Source: Fluviibacter phosphoraccumulans_A
GTDB taxonomy: Bacteria > Pseudomonadota > Gammaproteobacteria > Burkholderiales > Rhodocyclaceae
Assembly (NCBI GenBank): GCA_036287865.1
Contig: CP126743.1
Location: 806,001 to 870,000, forward strand
Direction of reading: 5' to 3'
DNA: 64,000 nucleotides
The notes under the pieces: model-generated
Database searches by the model: none
Told to the model about the DNA's origin: nothing
What the model saw: only the letters and a program-made list of their open reading frames with translations
Shown here: positions 54,857 to 63,031 of the stretch, one piece after another
Layout of the letters: each line of letters opens with the position of its first letter
Position numbering within the stretch: the first letter of the stretch is position 1
Translations under genes and position numbers: made by a program

Positions 54857-55861
54857 ATGAAACCCATGAAGTTACTCATTGCATCTTTGTTGGCGGCTTG
54901 TTCTACCCTAGCAGCTGCACAGCAACCAATCGTCATTAAATTCAGTCATGTGGTGGCAAACGATACGCCAAAGGGAAGGGCGGCGGAGTATTTTCGTGAA
55001 AAGGCTGATAAATACACAAAGGGTCGAGTAAAAGTAGAGGTCTATGCCAACAGCACCTTGTACAAAGATAAAGAAGAAATGGAAGCGCTGCAGTTAGGCG
55101 CTGTACAGATGTTGGCGCCATCACTGGCAAAGTTTGGCCCCCTGGGTATTAAAGAATTCGAGATGTTCGATCTGCCGTACGTCTTTGATAACTATGATCA
55201 GTTGCACAAAATTACCCAAGGCCCAATCGGGCAATCGATTCTGGCTAAACTTGAGCCTAAAGGTATTCGTGGCCTAGGTTATTGGGATAACGGCTTTAAA
55301 TCGTTCTCGGCTAATACGCCTATCAAGCAGCCTTCTGACTTGAAGGGCAAGAAGATGCGTATTCAGTCGTCTAAGGTCCTTGAAGCACAGATGCGTGCAT
55401 TGGGTTCTTTGCCACAGGTTCTACCATTCTCTGAAGTCTATCAAGCCCTTCAGACGGGCGTAGTCGATGGTACTGAAAACCCGATTTCCAATTTGTATAC
55501 TCAGAAAATGTTTGAAGTACAAAAACATCTGGCTATGACTGAGCATGGATATCTGGGTTATGCCGTCATCGTTAACAAGAAGTTCTGGGATGGTCTGCCG
55601 CCAGATATTCGCGAGCAACTTGAAAAAGCAATGGTTGATGCCACTAATTATGCGAACACCATTGCAAAGGGTGATAACGAGCGAGATCTAGAAAAGGTCA
55701 AGAAGTCAGGCAAGACAGCGGTATACAATTTGACGCCTGCCGAACGTGAAGCCTTCAAGAAAGCCTTGCTGCCGGTTCATAAAGAAATGGCATCGCGTAT
55801 TGGCCCAGATCTGCTACAAGCGGTTAATGCAGAGCTGGCCACGCCAAGCAAAAAGAAATAA
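54857..55861 (+). CDS. dctP: C4-dicarboxylate TRAP transporter substrate-binding protein
   Basis: DctP is the periplasmic receptor that captures dicarboxylates (succinate, fumarate, malate) for the DctQM permease. A signal peptide MKPMKLLIASLLAACSTLAAAQQ spans residues 1-22. The mature part begins IVIKFSHVVANDTPKGRAAEYF and includes ALQLGAVQM, MFDLPYVFDN, KIRIQSSKV-type KKMRIQSSKVLEAQMRALG and GVVDGTENPISN, the DctP family pattern with the conserved substrate arginine in MRIQ. 334 residues. The strong site AAAGGAG precedes the ATG. It is first in dctPQM under a sigma-54 promoter. Confidence 0.95.
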   Translation: MKPMKLLIASLLAACSTLAAAQQPIVIKFSHVVANDTPKGRAAEYFREKADKYTKGRVKVEVYANSTLYKDKEEMEALQLGAVQMLAPSLAKFGPLGIKEFEMFDLPYVFDNYDQLHKITQGPIGQSILAKLEPKGIRGLGYWDNGFKSFSANTPIKQPSDLKGKKMRIQSSKVLEAQMRALGSLPQVLPFSEVYQALQTGVVDGTENPISNLYTQKMFEVQKHLAMTEHGYLGYAVIVNKKFWDGLPPDIREQLEKAMVDATNYANTIAKGDNERDLEKVKKSGKTAVYNLTPAEREAFKKALLPVHKEMASRIGPDLLQAVNAELATPSKKK

Positions 55862-55924
55862 AAATAGTTAGTCATGAAGTGATCGATCGCCCTGCTCTGG
55901 TGGGCGATCGTTTTGGAGAGAGAC

Positions 55925-56647
55925 ATGAAATTTCTTGATCGATTAGAAGAGTGGTTAATCACCTTCTTAATGGGTGGTGCAACCCTCGTCATTTTTGCAG
56001 CGGTAATTCATCGCTATCTAACCGGATTAGACATTCCTAGCCTGCAGGACTGGCTGCTCTCATTTAGCATGGCCTGGGCGCAAGAACTCACGATCATCAT
56101 GTTTGTATGGATGGCCAAGTTTGGTGCCGCCTATGGGGTACGTACCGGCATCCACGTCGGCGTTGACGTTATGATCAATTGGTTACCAGACAACAAGCGC
56201 AAATGGTTCATCAGCTTTGGGTTGCTTGCAGGTGCTTTGTTCACCGGCATTATTGCAACGCTGGGCTATCACTTTGTCATGGAAAATGGGCTGCATTACG
56301 CTTGGTTACATTACTGGGGGAAAGAAACAGGGGATCTGTTTGAAGGCCCGATTACGCCGGATCTTGAGTGGCCCACGTGGATTGTTTACTCGGCCATTCC
56401 GCTAGGCTCGGGTCTGATGTGTTTCCGCTTCCTGCAAGTGCTGGTGTCTTTTAACCGCACGGGTGAGTTGCCACATGTAGACCATGGTCACGTAGAGGGT
56501 CTGGATGAAGATACCGCTACGGATCCAATCGTTGGCCCAGGCAACAAAGCAGAAGACACTCTCTGGTTCCAGAATACAGAGGGTTTGTATCCGAAAGAGG
56601 TTAATAAAACCCAGGACTCCGATAAGAAAGAAGGGGGTGCCAAATGA
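55925..56647 (+). CDS. dctQ: TRAP transporter small permease subunit
   Basis: DctQ is the four-helix small membrane subunit that stabilises DctM. Helices lie near residues 14-33, 45-65, 90-112 and 150-170, with the conserved W-x-K/R-like FVWMAKFGAAYGVRTGIHVGVD block between the second and third. After the last helix a ~60-residue hydrophilic tail rich in Asp, Glu and Lys (from PHVDHGHVEG to KKEGGAK) is longer than in the classical 160-230-residue proteins. ATG 55925 follows GGAGAG; a TTG at 55913 is less likely. It overlaps dctM by 4 nt. Confidence 0.92.
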   Translation: MKFLDRLEEWLITFLMGGATLVIFAAVIHRYLTGLDIPSLQDWLLSFSMAWAQELTIIMFVWMAKFGAAYGVRTGIHVGVDVMINWLPDNKRKWFISFGLLAGALFTGIIATLGYHFVMENGLHYAWLHYWGKETGDLFEGPITPDLEWPTWIVYSAIPLGSGLMCFRFLQVLVSFNRTGELPHVDHGHVEGLDEDTATDPIVGPGNKAEDTLWFQNTEGLYPKEVNKTQDSDKKEGGAK

Positions 56648-57930
56648 GTACCTTAATCATTTTTGCCATCCTCACTGCGCTGATGCTGACGGGGATGCCG
56701 ATTTCGATTGCGTTAGGCCTTACCGTTCTGACGTTCCTGTTTACCTTAACCCAGGTGCCGCTTGAAGCCGTAGCACTTAAGCTTTTTACCGGGATTGAAA
56801 AGTTCGAAATCATGGCGATTCCGTTCTTTATTCTGGCAGGAAACTTCCTCACCCATGGTGGGGTTGCCAAACGGATGATCCGGTTTGCCTCGGACATGGT
56901 GGGACATTTTTATGGTGGCTTGGGCCTGGCGGGCGTGGTTGCCTGTGCGTTGTTTGCTGCAGTTTCCGGATCGTCGCCTGCAACGGTGGTAGCGATTGGT
57001 TCCATTCTGCTCCCTGCCATGGTGAAGGCGGGTTTCCCGAACCGCTTTGGTGCCGGCATTATCACGACGTCGGGTGCACTAGGCATTCTGATTCCGCCAT
57101 CGATCGTGATGGTCATGTACTCGGTATCGACAAATACATCGGTCGGCGCCTTGTTTATGGCTGGGGTGGTACCTGGTCTGATGCTGGCCACCATGCTGGG
57201 TCTGACGACCTGGTATCTGGCACGCAAAAACGACTATCCGCGTTTGCCTAAAGCAAGCTTTGTGCAACGCATGAAGTCGTTTAAAGAATCTATCTGGGGT
57301 TTGATGCTCATCGTTGTCGTGATGGGCGGTATTTACACCGGTATCTTTACGCCTACAGAAGCCGCCGCGATCAGTGCTGTTTACGCCTTTGTTATTGCTG
57401 TGTTTGTCTATAAAGACATGGGGCTGAAAGATGTGCCGCGCGTTTTGCTCTCGTCTGCCAACATGAGTGCCATGCTGCTCTACATCATTACGAACGCCGT
57501 GCTTTTCTCGTTCCTGATGACCAGTGAGAACATTCCACAGGCCATGGCTGATTGGTTGCTGGACAAGGGTTTGGGTGTTATCCCCTTCCTGCTCTTCGTC
57601 AACATCATCCTGTTGGTCGCTGGTAACTTTATGGAGCCATCGTCCATTGTGCTGATTTTCTCGCCGATCCTCTTCCCGGTCGCGATGAAACTGGGTATTG
57701 ATCCGGTGCACTTTGGCATCATGATGGTTGTTAACATGGAGGTCGGTATGTGTCACCCGCCAGTGGGGTTGAATCTCTATGTGGCTTCCGGAATTACCAA
57801 AAGGGGTATTACCGAGCTCACTGTGGCGGTATGGCCATGGTTGCTCACTATGCTGGTTTTCCTGGGCATTGTTACCTATTGGCCGGGATTAAGCTTGTGG
57901 TTCCCTCGTATGTTGGGAATGATAAGCTAG
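56644..57930 (+). CDS. dctM: TRAP transporter large permease subunit
   Basis: DctM is the 12-helix transport subunit, driven by a Na+ gradient. The 428-residue protein begins LIIFAILTALMLTGMPISIALGLT and contains AIPFFILAGNFLTHGGVAKRMIRFA, the scoop-loop region AVSGSSPATVVAIGSILLPAM and FTPTEAAAISAVYAF, plus a second repeat with GNFMEPSSIVLIFSPILFPVA. It is last in the dctPQM operon, followed directly by a terminator. Confidence 0.96.
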   Translation: MSTLIIFAILTALMLTGMPISIALGLTVLTFLFTLTQVPLEAVALKLFTGIEKFEIMAIPFFILAGNFLTHGGVAKRMIRFASDMVGHFYGGLGLAGVVACALFAAVSGSSPATVVAIGSILLPAMVKAGFPNRFGAGIITTSGALGILIPPSIVMVMYSVSTNTSVGALFMAGVVPGLMLATMLGLTTWYLARKNDYPRLPKASFVQRMKSFKESIWGLMLIVVVMGGIYTGIFTPTEAAAISAVYAFVIAVFVYKDMGLKDVPRVLLSSANMSAMLLYIITNAVLFSFLMTSENIPQAMADWLLDKGLGVIPFLLFVNIILLVAGNFMEPSSIVLIFSPILFPVAMKLGIDPVHFGIMMVVNMEVGMCHPPVGLNLYVASGITKRGITELTVAVWPWLLTMLVFLGIVTYWPGLSLWFPRMLGMIS

Positions 57931-57935
57931 ACTCG

Positions 57936-57961
57936 AAAACCCGGCGCAAGCCGGGTTTTTT
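57936..57961 (+). terminator. Terminator between dctM and dctB
   Basis: AAAACCCGGC (57936-57945) pairs with GCCGGGTTTT (57950-57959) around GCAA, followed by a short T run. It separates the transporter operon from its regulators. Confidence 0.87.
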
Positions 57962-58008
57962 GATGAAATAGGCTTTAAGCCAATGATCGATATTCAGAAC
58001 CAGTCACC

Positions 58009-59793
58009 ATGCTGAAACCAAAAGCGGCTAAGAAGATCAAAGCACGTTATGCCTTTGTTGGGGTCGTGCTTTTTTGTCTTCTCATTGGTTATGCTGCTTA
58101 TCGTAATATCTTCGATAGCACCATTGAGAAAGAGGCCGCACGCCACCGGCAAAATCTCGAAACGGTCAGCTTGTCTATAAACGCGACATTGTCGAAATAT
58201 GAAGAATTGCCTCAGGCAATTGCTAAAGATGCCAGAATTCATGAAGCGTTAAATCACAAGTCGCAACCGGCTCAGATTGCGGCCGCTAACCAGTACCTGG
58301 CTGAAATCAATCAGATTCTTGGTACGGACACCATCTACATTATGAATCGGGATGGGCTGACCCTGGCTTCAAGCAACTGGGATCAGCAGGATAGTTACGT
58401 CGGCGATAACTATTCATTTCGCCCATATTTTACCGGGGCAATGCAATCCGGGATTGGCAAGTTCTATGGCATTGGTGTTGCATCGGGCAAACCCGGTTAT
58501 TACATCGCATGTCCGGTTGCTATTGATGGCAGGGTGTTGGGCGTTATTACCATCAAGATTCGCCTTTCCGAGATTCAATCGGCGATTGGTGAGTTTAATG
58601 ACTACCTTGTGGTAACCAACGAAGATGGCATAGTCATTTTGTCATCTGAATCATCTCAGTTATACAAAGCGACCAGACTGTTGAGCGCTGAGGCCCGGGA
58701 GCGAATCAATGGGAGTCGCCAATTCTCCGGTCAGTCTTTAGCCCCTTTCCAGTTTCATGGCGCAGCGATCACCATTGATGATGACAATGAGCGCAAGTTA
58801 CTGAATGGTGAGTCATATCTGGTGCAGTCTGTGCCGCTGGGTGAGCGTGGCTGGGATATTGTTCAAATTAGTGGTACGCGGGAAACAAGAACGATCGCCT
58901 TGGCCAGCTCGGTTGCCATTGGATTTGCTGTTGGCTTTTTAATGATTTCGTTGCTGAACTGGTATTACCGCAGAACAGCGCACCGTGAGAAACTTGAAAT
59001 ATTTGCAAACATAGAAAGCCAGATACAGGAGCGCACGCTAGAGCTCACAGAAAAAGTGCGTGATCTTGAAAAAGCCGAGGCCATTCTTAAAAAGACCAGA
59101 GATGACGCTGTCCAGGCTGGCAAATTAGCCGTATTAGGCCAAATGGCAGCAGGGGTAACGCATGAGCTGAGCCAGCCTTTGTCAGCCATACAGCTTTATG
59201 CAGGCAACACAAAGCGGCTGCTTGAAAGTGGTAATTTGCCCATGGCTTTCGAGAATATTGAAAACATCAATGCGCTGGTAACGCGAGCCGGCGCAATTCT
59301 TTCAGAACTTAAAACACTCTATCGAAATGATGAAACCCGTGTCGAACCCATCGGCTTGAATACCATTATTCAGAACGCTGTACTGGTGATGAACCCATTT
59401 TTGCGGAAAGCCAATGTTCGTCTGAATGTGCTTGGGTTGGATGATAAAGTCATGTCATCCACTGGTAAGTTAGAGCAGGTGTTTATTAACCTGATATCTA
59501 ATTCGATTGATGCGCTTGCCGATTCGCCAGAGGGCGTTATTGATATTCAGTGCGCCAGAGTGGGTAAACAAGTCATCGTGCGTTATGTCGATAATGGACC
59601 GGGATTGGGTGACGCCGTGGCGGGCAAAGTCTTTGAACCATTCTTCACGACAAAGCCTTCAGGGAAGGGGCTCGGTTTGGGCTTGGCGATCAGCAAGTTT
59701 ATTGTTGACGCCATTGGTGGAAAGATTGATTGTCGTAATTTGTCTGCGGGTGGATTAGAGTTCACCCTAGTTTTGCGTCTTGCGGATGATTGA
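58009..59793 (+). CDS. dctB: C4-dicarboxylate sensor histidine kinase DctB
   Basis: DctB senses periplasmic dicarboxylates and phosphorylates DctD. It has an N-terminal membrane helix (residues ~16-34), a ~265-residue periplasmic double-PDC sensor region, and a second helix (~300-322). A coiled coil follows, then the kinase. The phosphorylated histidine is His385 in GVTHELSQPLSAIQLYAGN, which also matches the DctB-type H-box. The ATPase shows NLISNSIDALAD (N box), VDNGPGLGD (G1), FEPFFTTKPSGKGLGLGLAIS (F and G2). 594 residues. dctD follows within 4 nt. Confidence 0.95.
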   Translation: MLKPKAAKKIKARYAFVGVVLFCLLIGYAAYRNIFDSTIEKEAARHRQNLETVSLSINATLSKYEELPQAIAKDARIHEALNHKSQPAQIAAANQYLAEINQILGTDTIYIMNRDGLTLASSNWDQQDSYVGDNYSFRPYFTGAMQSGIGKFYGIGVASGKPGYYIACPVAIDGRVLGVITIKIRLSEIQSAIGEFNDYLVVTNEDGIVILSSESSQLYKATRLLSAEARERINGSRQFSGQSLAPFQFHGAAITIDDDNERKLLNGESYLVQSVPLGERGWDIVQISGTRETRTIALASSVAIGFAVGFLMISLLNWYYRRTAHREKLEIFANIESQIQERTLELTEKVRDLEKAEAILKKTRDDAVQAGKLAVLGQMAAGVTHELSQPLSAIQLYAGNTKRLLESGNLPMAFENIENINALVTRAGAILSELKTLYRNDETRVEPIGLNTIIQNAVLVMNPFLRKANVRLNVLGLDDKVMSSTGKLEQVFINLISNSIDALADSPEGVIDIQCARVGKQVIVRYVDNGPGLGDAVAGKVFEPFFTTKPSGKGLGLGLAISKFIVDAIGGKIDCRNLSAGGLEFTLVLRLADD

Positions 59794-59797
59794 ATTT

Positions 59798-61150
59798 ATG
59801 CGATTGAATGATGGTGCTGATCGGGTCAGGGTTTACCTGATTGAAGATGACGATGCGATTCTTAAAAGCTGCGAGCAAGCACTGACGCTTGAGGAATTTA
59901 ATGTCATAACTTTCAAGGATGCCACCTCGTTTTTGAACCTGGCGTCACGTCAGTTTCCTTATGTGGTCATCACGGACGTAAATCTGCCAGATGAATCCGG
60001 TATCAGTGTGATGCATAATGTGCTCGCCAAGCATGCAGATGTGCCTGTGATTATTATGACGGGGCATGGCGACATCAACATGGCAGTAGATGCCATGAAA
60101 GAAGGGGCGCTCGACTTTATTGAAAAACCATTCAGCTTTGACCGTCTGGTTACTACCGTCAGAAATGCTGTTGAAAAAGCGGCCCTCATTGATCGATATA
60201 ACACCCTGGCACGGGGTGCGGGTGAAAATAGTTTCAGCTTGATCGGACAGTCGGAGCGACTTCTCAAACTAAAGCAACAGATCACTATGCTTGCCCCCAC
60301 CGGTGTAGATATCCTGATTAACGGCGAGACGGGAACAGGTAAAGAGGTGGTGGCGCAAGCACTGCATCAGGAAAGCCATCGTGCCGGGCCATTTGTTGCG
60401 ATCAACTGTGCGGCGTTACCCGAGCACATCTTTGAAAGTGAACTGTTTGGTCACGAAGTGGGCGCATTTACCGGAGCGACTAAACGACGGATCGGTAAAT
60501 TTGAATTTGCCAATGAAGGAACGTTGTTCTTTGATGAAATTGAATCGATGCCGCTGGCGCTACAGGCAAAGTTGCTACGTTCGATTCAGGAGCGCAGCAT
60601 CCAACGACTGGGGTCTAACGAATCGATCCCGGTTTCGTGCCGGATTATTGCGGCGACTAAGACCAATCTTAAGGTTTTGTCTGACCAGGGTTTATTTCGC
60701 AGTGATCTCTATTTCCGGTTAAACGTCGTTAACCTTTACCTGCCCGCTCTGCGAGAGATATCAGAAGATATTCCGCTCATCTTTAATCATTATCTGGTGC
60801 GGTATCGGGAAAAGTACGGATCTCAGTCGACCGATCCTTCCGCTAATGTGTTGCGGTATCTGGTTTCTCACACCTGGCCGGGAAATATTCGTGAGCTTAA
60901 AAATTTTGTGGAGCGAGTTGCTGTCGGCTTGCCATTTGCGGATATGGGCCATGATGGGTCTGACGAAGAACCGCTAACGCTCGTTAAGTTGCTGGAGCGT
61001 GCGGAAAGAGAAGCTCTTGTCATGGCGCTAAGACTGGCGAGTGGGAATGTCTCGGATGCAGCAGACATACTGGGCATTCCGGCCAAAACGCTTTATGACA
61101 AACTCGCCCGCTTATCGATTCTGGTGACCGATTTTAAAGTGCCTTCCTAG
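59798..61150 (+). CDS. dctD: C4-dicarboxylate response regulator DctD (sigma-54 activator)
   Basis: DctD is an NtrC-family enhancer-binding protein that opens the sigma-54 promoter of dctPQM when phosphorylated. The receiver has acidic EDDD near residues 15-18, the phospho-acceptor Asp60 in TDVNLPDESG, and the conserved lysine in FIEKPF. The AAA+ domain has Walker A GETGTGKE at 176-183, the sigma-54 loop GAFTGA in ELFGHEVGAFTGATKRR, and Walker B LFFDEIES. A Fis-type HTH (GNVSDAADILGIPAKTLYDKLARL) ends the protein. ATG 59798 is chosen; TTG 59780 and ATG 59786 overlap dctB. Downstream of dctB, it pairs with the sigma-54 promoter at 54762. Confidence 0.96.
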   Translation: MRLNDGADRVRVYLIEDDDAILKSCEQALTLEEFNVITFKDATSFLNLASRQFPYVVITDVNLPDESGISVMHNVLAKHADVPVIIMTGHGDINMAVDAMKEGALDFIEKPFSFDRLVTTVRNAVEKAALIDRYNTLARGAGENSFSLIGQSERLLKLKQQITMLAPTGVDILINGETGTGKEVVAQALHQESHRAGPFVAINCAALPEHIFESELFGHEVGAFTGATKRRIGKFEFANEGTLFFDEIESMPLALQAKLLRSIQERSIQRLGSNESIPVSCRIIAATKTNLKVLSDQGLFRSDLYFRLNVVNLYLPALREISEDIPLIFNHYLVRYREKYGSQSTDPSANVLRYLVSHTWPGNIRELKNFVERVAVGLPFADMGHDGSDEEPLTLVKLLERAEREALVMALRLASGNVSDAADILGIPAKTLYDKLARLSILVTDFKVPS

Positions 61151-61217
61151 GCAGACAATCTTTGTATGAAGTTCCAGCTTGTTATCATAAACAACAGAGC
61201 CATTTAGGATAAAAGAG

Positions 61218-62681
61218 ATGCTGCAGAATGTGTCCCCTATGGAAGTCATTGCCACAATCATATTTGCGGTGGCGGTGCTTCATACATTTTCAACCAAGTT
61301 CTTTGCCCAACTCGCCCATGCTCATCCAGCGCATGCAGGTTTATGGCATCTGCTCAGTGAGGTTGAGGTGGTGTTTGGGTTCTGGGCGTTCATTTTCATG
61401 TTGGTTGTTTTCTTTTTCTTGGGCCAAAGCACTGCCGTGGACTACGTGGAGTCCAGAAATTTCACCGAGCCATTTTTTGTGTTTGCCATCATGGTGATTG
61501 CTGCAAGCCGCCCGATTCTGAAGGCAGTCGAGGCAAGCATTAAATTTCTGGCCGGTGTGCTTCCTGTCAATCGTCCGCTAGCCATGTATTTTTTATGTTT
61601 GTCGCTTTTACCATTGCTAGGTTCGTTTATTACTGAGCCGGCCGCCATGACGCTGGGTGCGCTGATGCTTAGAGATAACTTTTATCGTTATGGCCTTTCG
61701 CGCCGGCTGAAATACGCAACGATTGCGGTTTTGTTTGTGAATATATCGGTGGGCGGTACCTTAACCAACTTCGCCGCACCGCCTGTTTTGATGGTGGCTG
61801 ATGCGTGGGGCTGGAGCACGCATTACATGCTCATGCATTTCGGTTGGAAAGCAGCATTGGCGGTCTTTGTTAATGCCTTATTTGTTACCTGGTATTCCCG
61901 AAAGGAAATCGCTGCAAAGGGAAAAATGCCCGAGGTAGCCCCGGATCAATGTGTCCCTTTTGTTATTGTGGTTGTTCACCTCGCGTTTCTAGCCGGTGTC
62001 GTTGCGTTTTCTCATCACCCGGCCGTGTTTCTGGGTTTGTTTCTCTTTTTCTTGGGATATACAGAGGCTTACAGCCGTTATCAGGATCGGCTTCTGCTTC
62101 GAGAAGCGCTGATGGTTGCCTTCTTTCTGGCTGGGCTTGTGGTTCTCGGTGGCTTACAGCAGTGGTGGTTGCAGCGGGCGATTTCGGATGTGGCGCCAAC
62201 GCCCATCTTTTTTCTGGCAACGGCGCTGACGGCTATCACGGACAATGCCGCATTGACTTACCTGGCATCGCTTATTCAGGGGGTTTCTGTCGAGTTTAAG
62301 CATGCGGTCATGGCCGGCGCGGTAACGGGTGGCGGATTAACGGTGATTGCAAATGCGCCTAACCTGGCCGGTATGTCGATTCTCCGCTCGGATTTCGATG
62401 ATCAGGCGGTCAGCCCAATGGGGCTTTTATTGTCAGCTTTGCCGCCCACATTAGTCGTTATCTGTGCCTTTCTGTTTTTTTGGGTAAAAGACTCTCAGGA
62501 GGGCGGTTTGGTGCGTCGCACAAGCCGCCTTTCTGTTAAAATTATTGTTTCCTTTCAACCTGTTGACAGAACTACGGAGTTTTTATGGCAATTCAACGCA
62601 CCCTTTCCATTATCAAACCTGATGCCGTCGCCAAGAACGTTATCGGTCAAATCATTGCCCGCTTCGAAGGCGCTGGTCTGA
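61218..62681 (+). CDS. Putative Na+/H+ antiporter, C-terminus extended by a T7 tract
   Basis: A membrane protein with about 11-12 hydrophobic segments matching a family annotated as putative Na+/H+ antiporter (ArsB/NhaD-like fold). Blocks include FITEPAAMTLGALMLRDNFYRYG, SVGGTLTNFAAPPVLMVADAWGW and TAITDNAALTYLASLIQG, with the NAPNLAG repeat end. The frame runs 97 nt into ndk, which is abnormal. At 62475-62481 there are seven T; with six the protein would end in FLFFG and TAA at 62485-62487, right before the terminator at 62502. The last ~65 residues of the open frame therefore look spurious or newly acquired. Transport activity may be unaffected. Confidence 0.8.
   Translation: MLQNVSPMEVIATIIFAVAVLHTFSTKFFAQLAHAHPAHAGLWHLLSEVEVVFGFWAFIFMLVVFFFLGQSTAVDYVESRNFTEPFFVFAIMVIAASRPILKAVEASIKFLAGVLPVNRPLAMYFLCLSLLPLLGSFITEPAAMTLGALMLRDNFYRYGLSRRLKYATIAVLFVNISVGGTLTNFAAPPVLMVADAWGWSTHYMLMHFGWKAALAVFVNALFVTWYSRKEIAAKGKMPEVAPDQCVPFVIVVVHLAFLAGVVAFSHHPAVFLGLFLFFLGYTEAYSRYQDRLLLREALMVAFFLAGLVVLGGLQQWWLQRAISDVAPTPIFFLATALTAITDNAALTYLASLIQGVSVEFKHAVMAGAVTGGGLTVIANAPNLAGMSILRSDFDDQAVSPMGLLLSALPPTLVVICAFLFFWVKDSQEGGLVRRTSRLSVKIIVSFQPVDRTTEFLWQFNAPFPLSNLMPSPRTLSVKSLPASKALV
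62502..62534 (+). terminator. Terminator of the antiporter gene, lying inside its extended frame
   Basis: GGCGGTTTGGTGC (62502-62514) pairs with GCACAAGCCGCC (62518-62529) with one bulge and one G-U, followed by TTTCTGTT. It is placed 15 nt after the stop that a T6 tract would give. Confidence 0.68.
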
Positions 62682-63010
62682 AGGTTGTTGCCGGTCGTCT
62701 GGTGCATCTGTCGGCAGCTGAAGCAGGTCAGTTCTACGCTGTGCACAAAGAGCGTCCTTTCTTCAAGGATCTGGTTGAGTTCATGATCTCGGGTCCTGTA
62801 TTTGTACAAGTGCTTGAAGGCGAAGACGCCATCGCCAAGAACCGTGACCTGATGGGTGCAACAGATCCTAAAAAGGCTACGCCAGGCACCATCCGCGCTG
62901 ACTTTGCAGAATCGATCGACGCTAATGCTGTTCATGGTTCTGATGCGCCAGAAACTGCCGCTGTGGAAATCGCTTTCTTCTTCCCTGGCATGAACGTATA
63001 CAGCCGCTAA
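62585..63010 (+). CDS. ndk: Nucleoside diphosphate kinase
   Basis: Ndk equilibrates nucleoside di- and triphosphates through a phosphohistidine. The 141-residue protein begins MAIQRTLSIIKPDAVAKNVIGQI. The active-site block AVHGSDAPETAAVEIAFFF contains the catalytic His in NAVHGSD, and RDLMGATDPKKATPGTIRADF is conserved. It precedes rlmN by 21 nt, the conserved ndk-rlmN order. A TAAAAT at 62537-62542 may be its -10. Confidence 0.98.
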   Translation: MAIQRTLSIIKPDAVAKNVIGQIIARFEGAGLKVVAGRLVHLSAAEAGQFYAVHKERPFFKDLVEFMISGPVFVQVLEGEDAIAKNRDLMGATDPKKATPGTIRADFAESIDANAVHGSDAPETAAVEIAFFFPGMNVYSR

Positions 63011-63031
63011 GATTGCGTTAAAGCAGTAACG

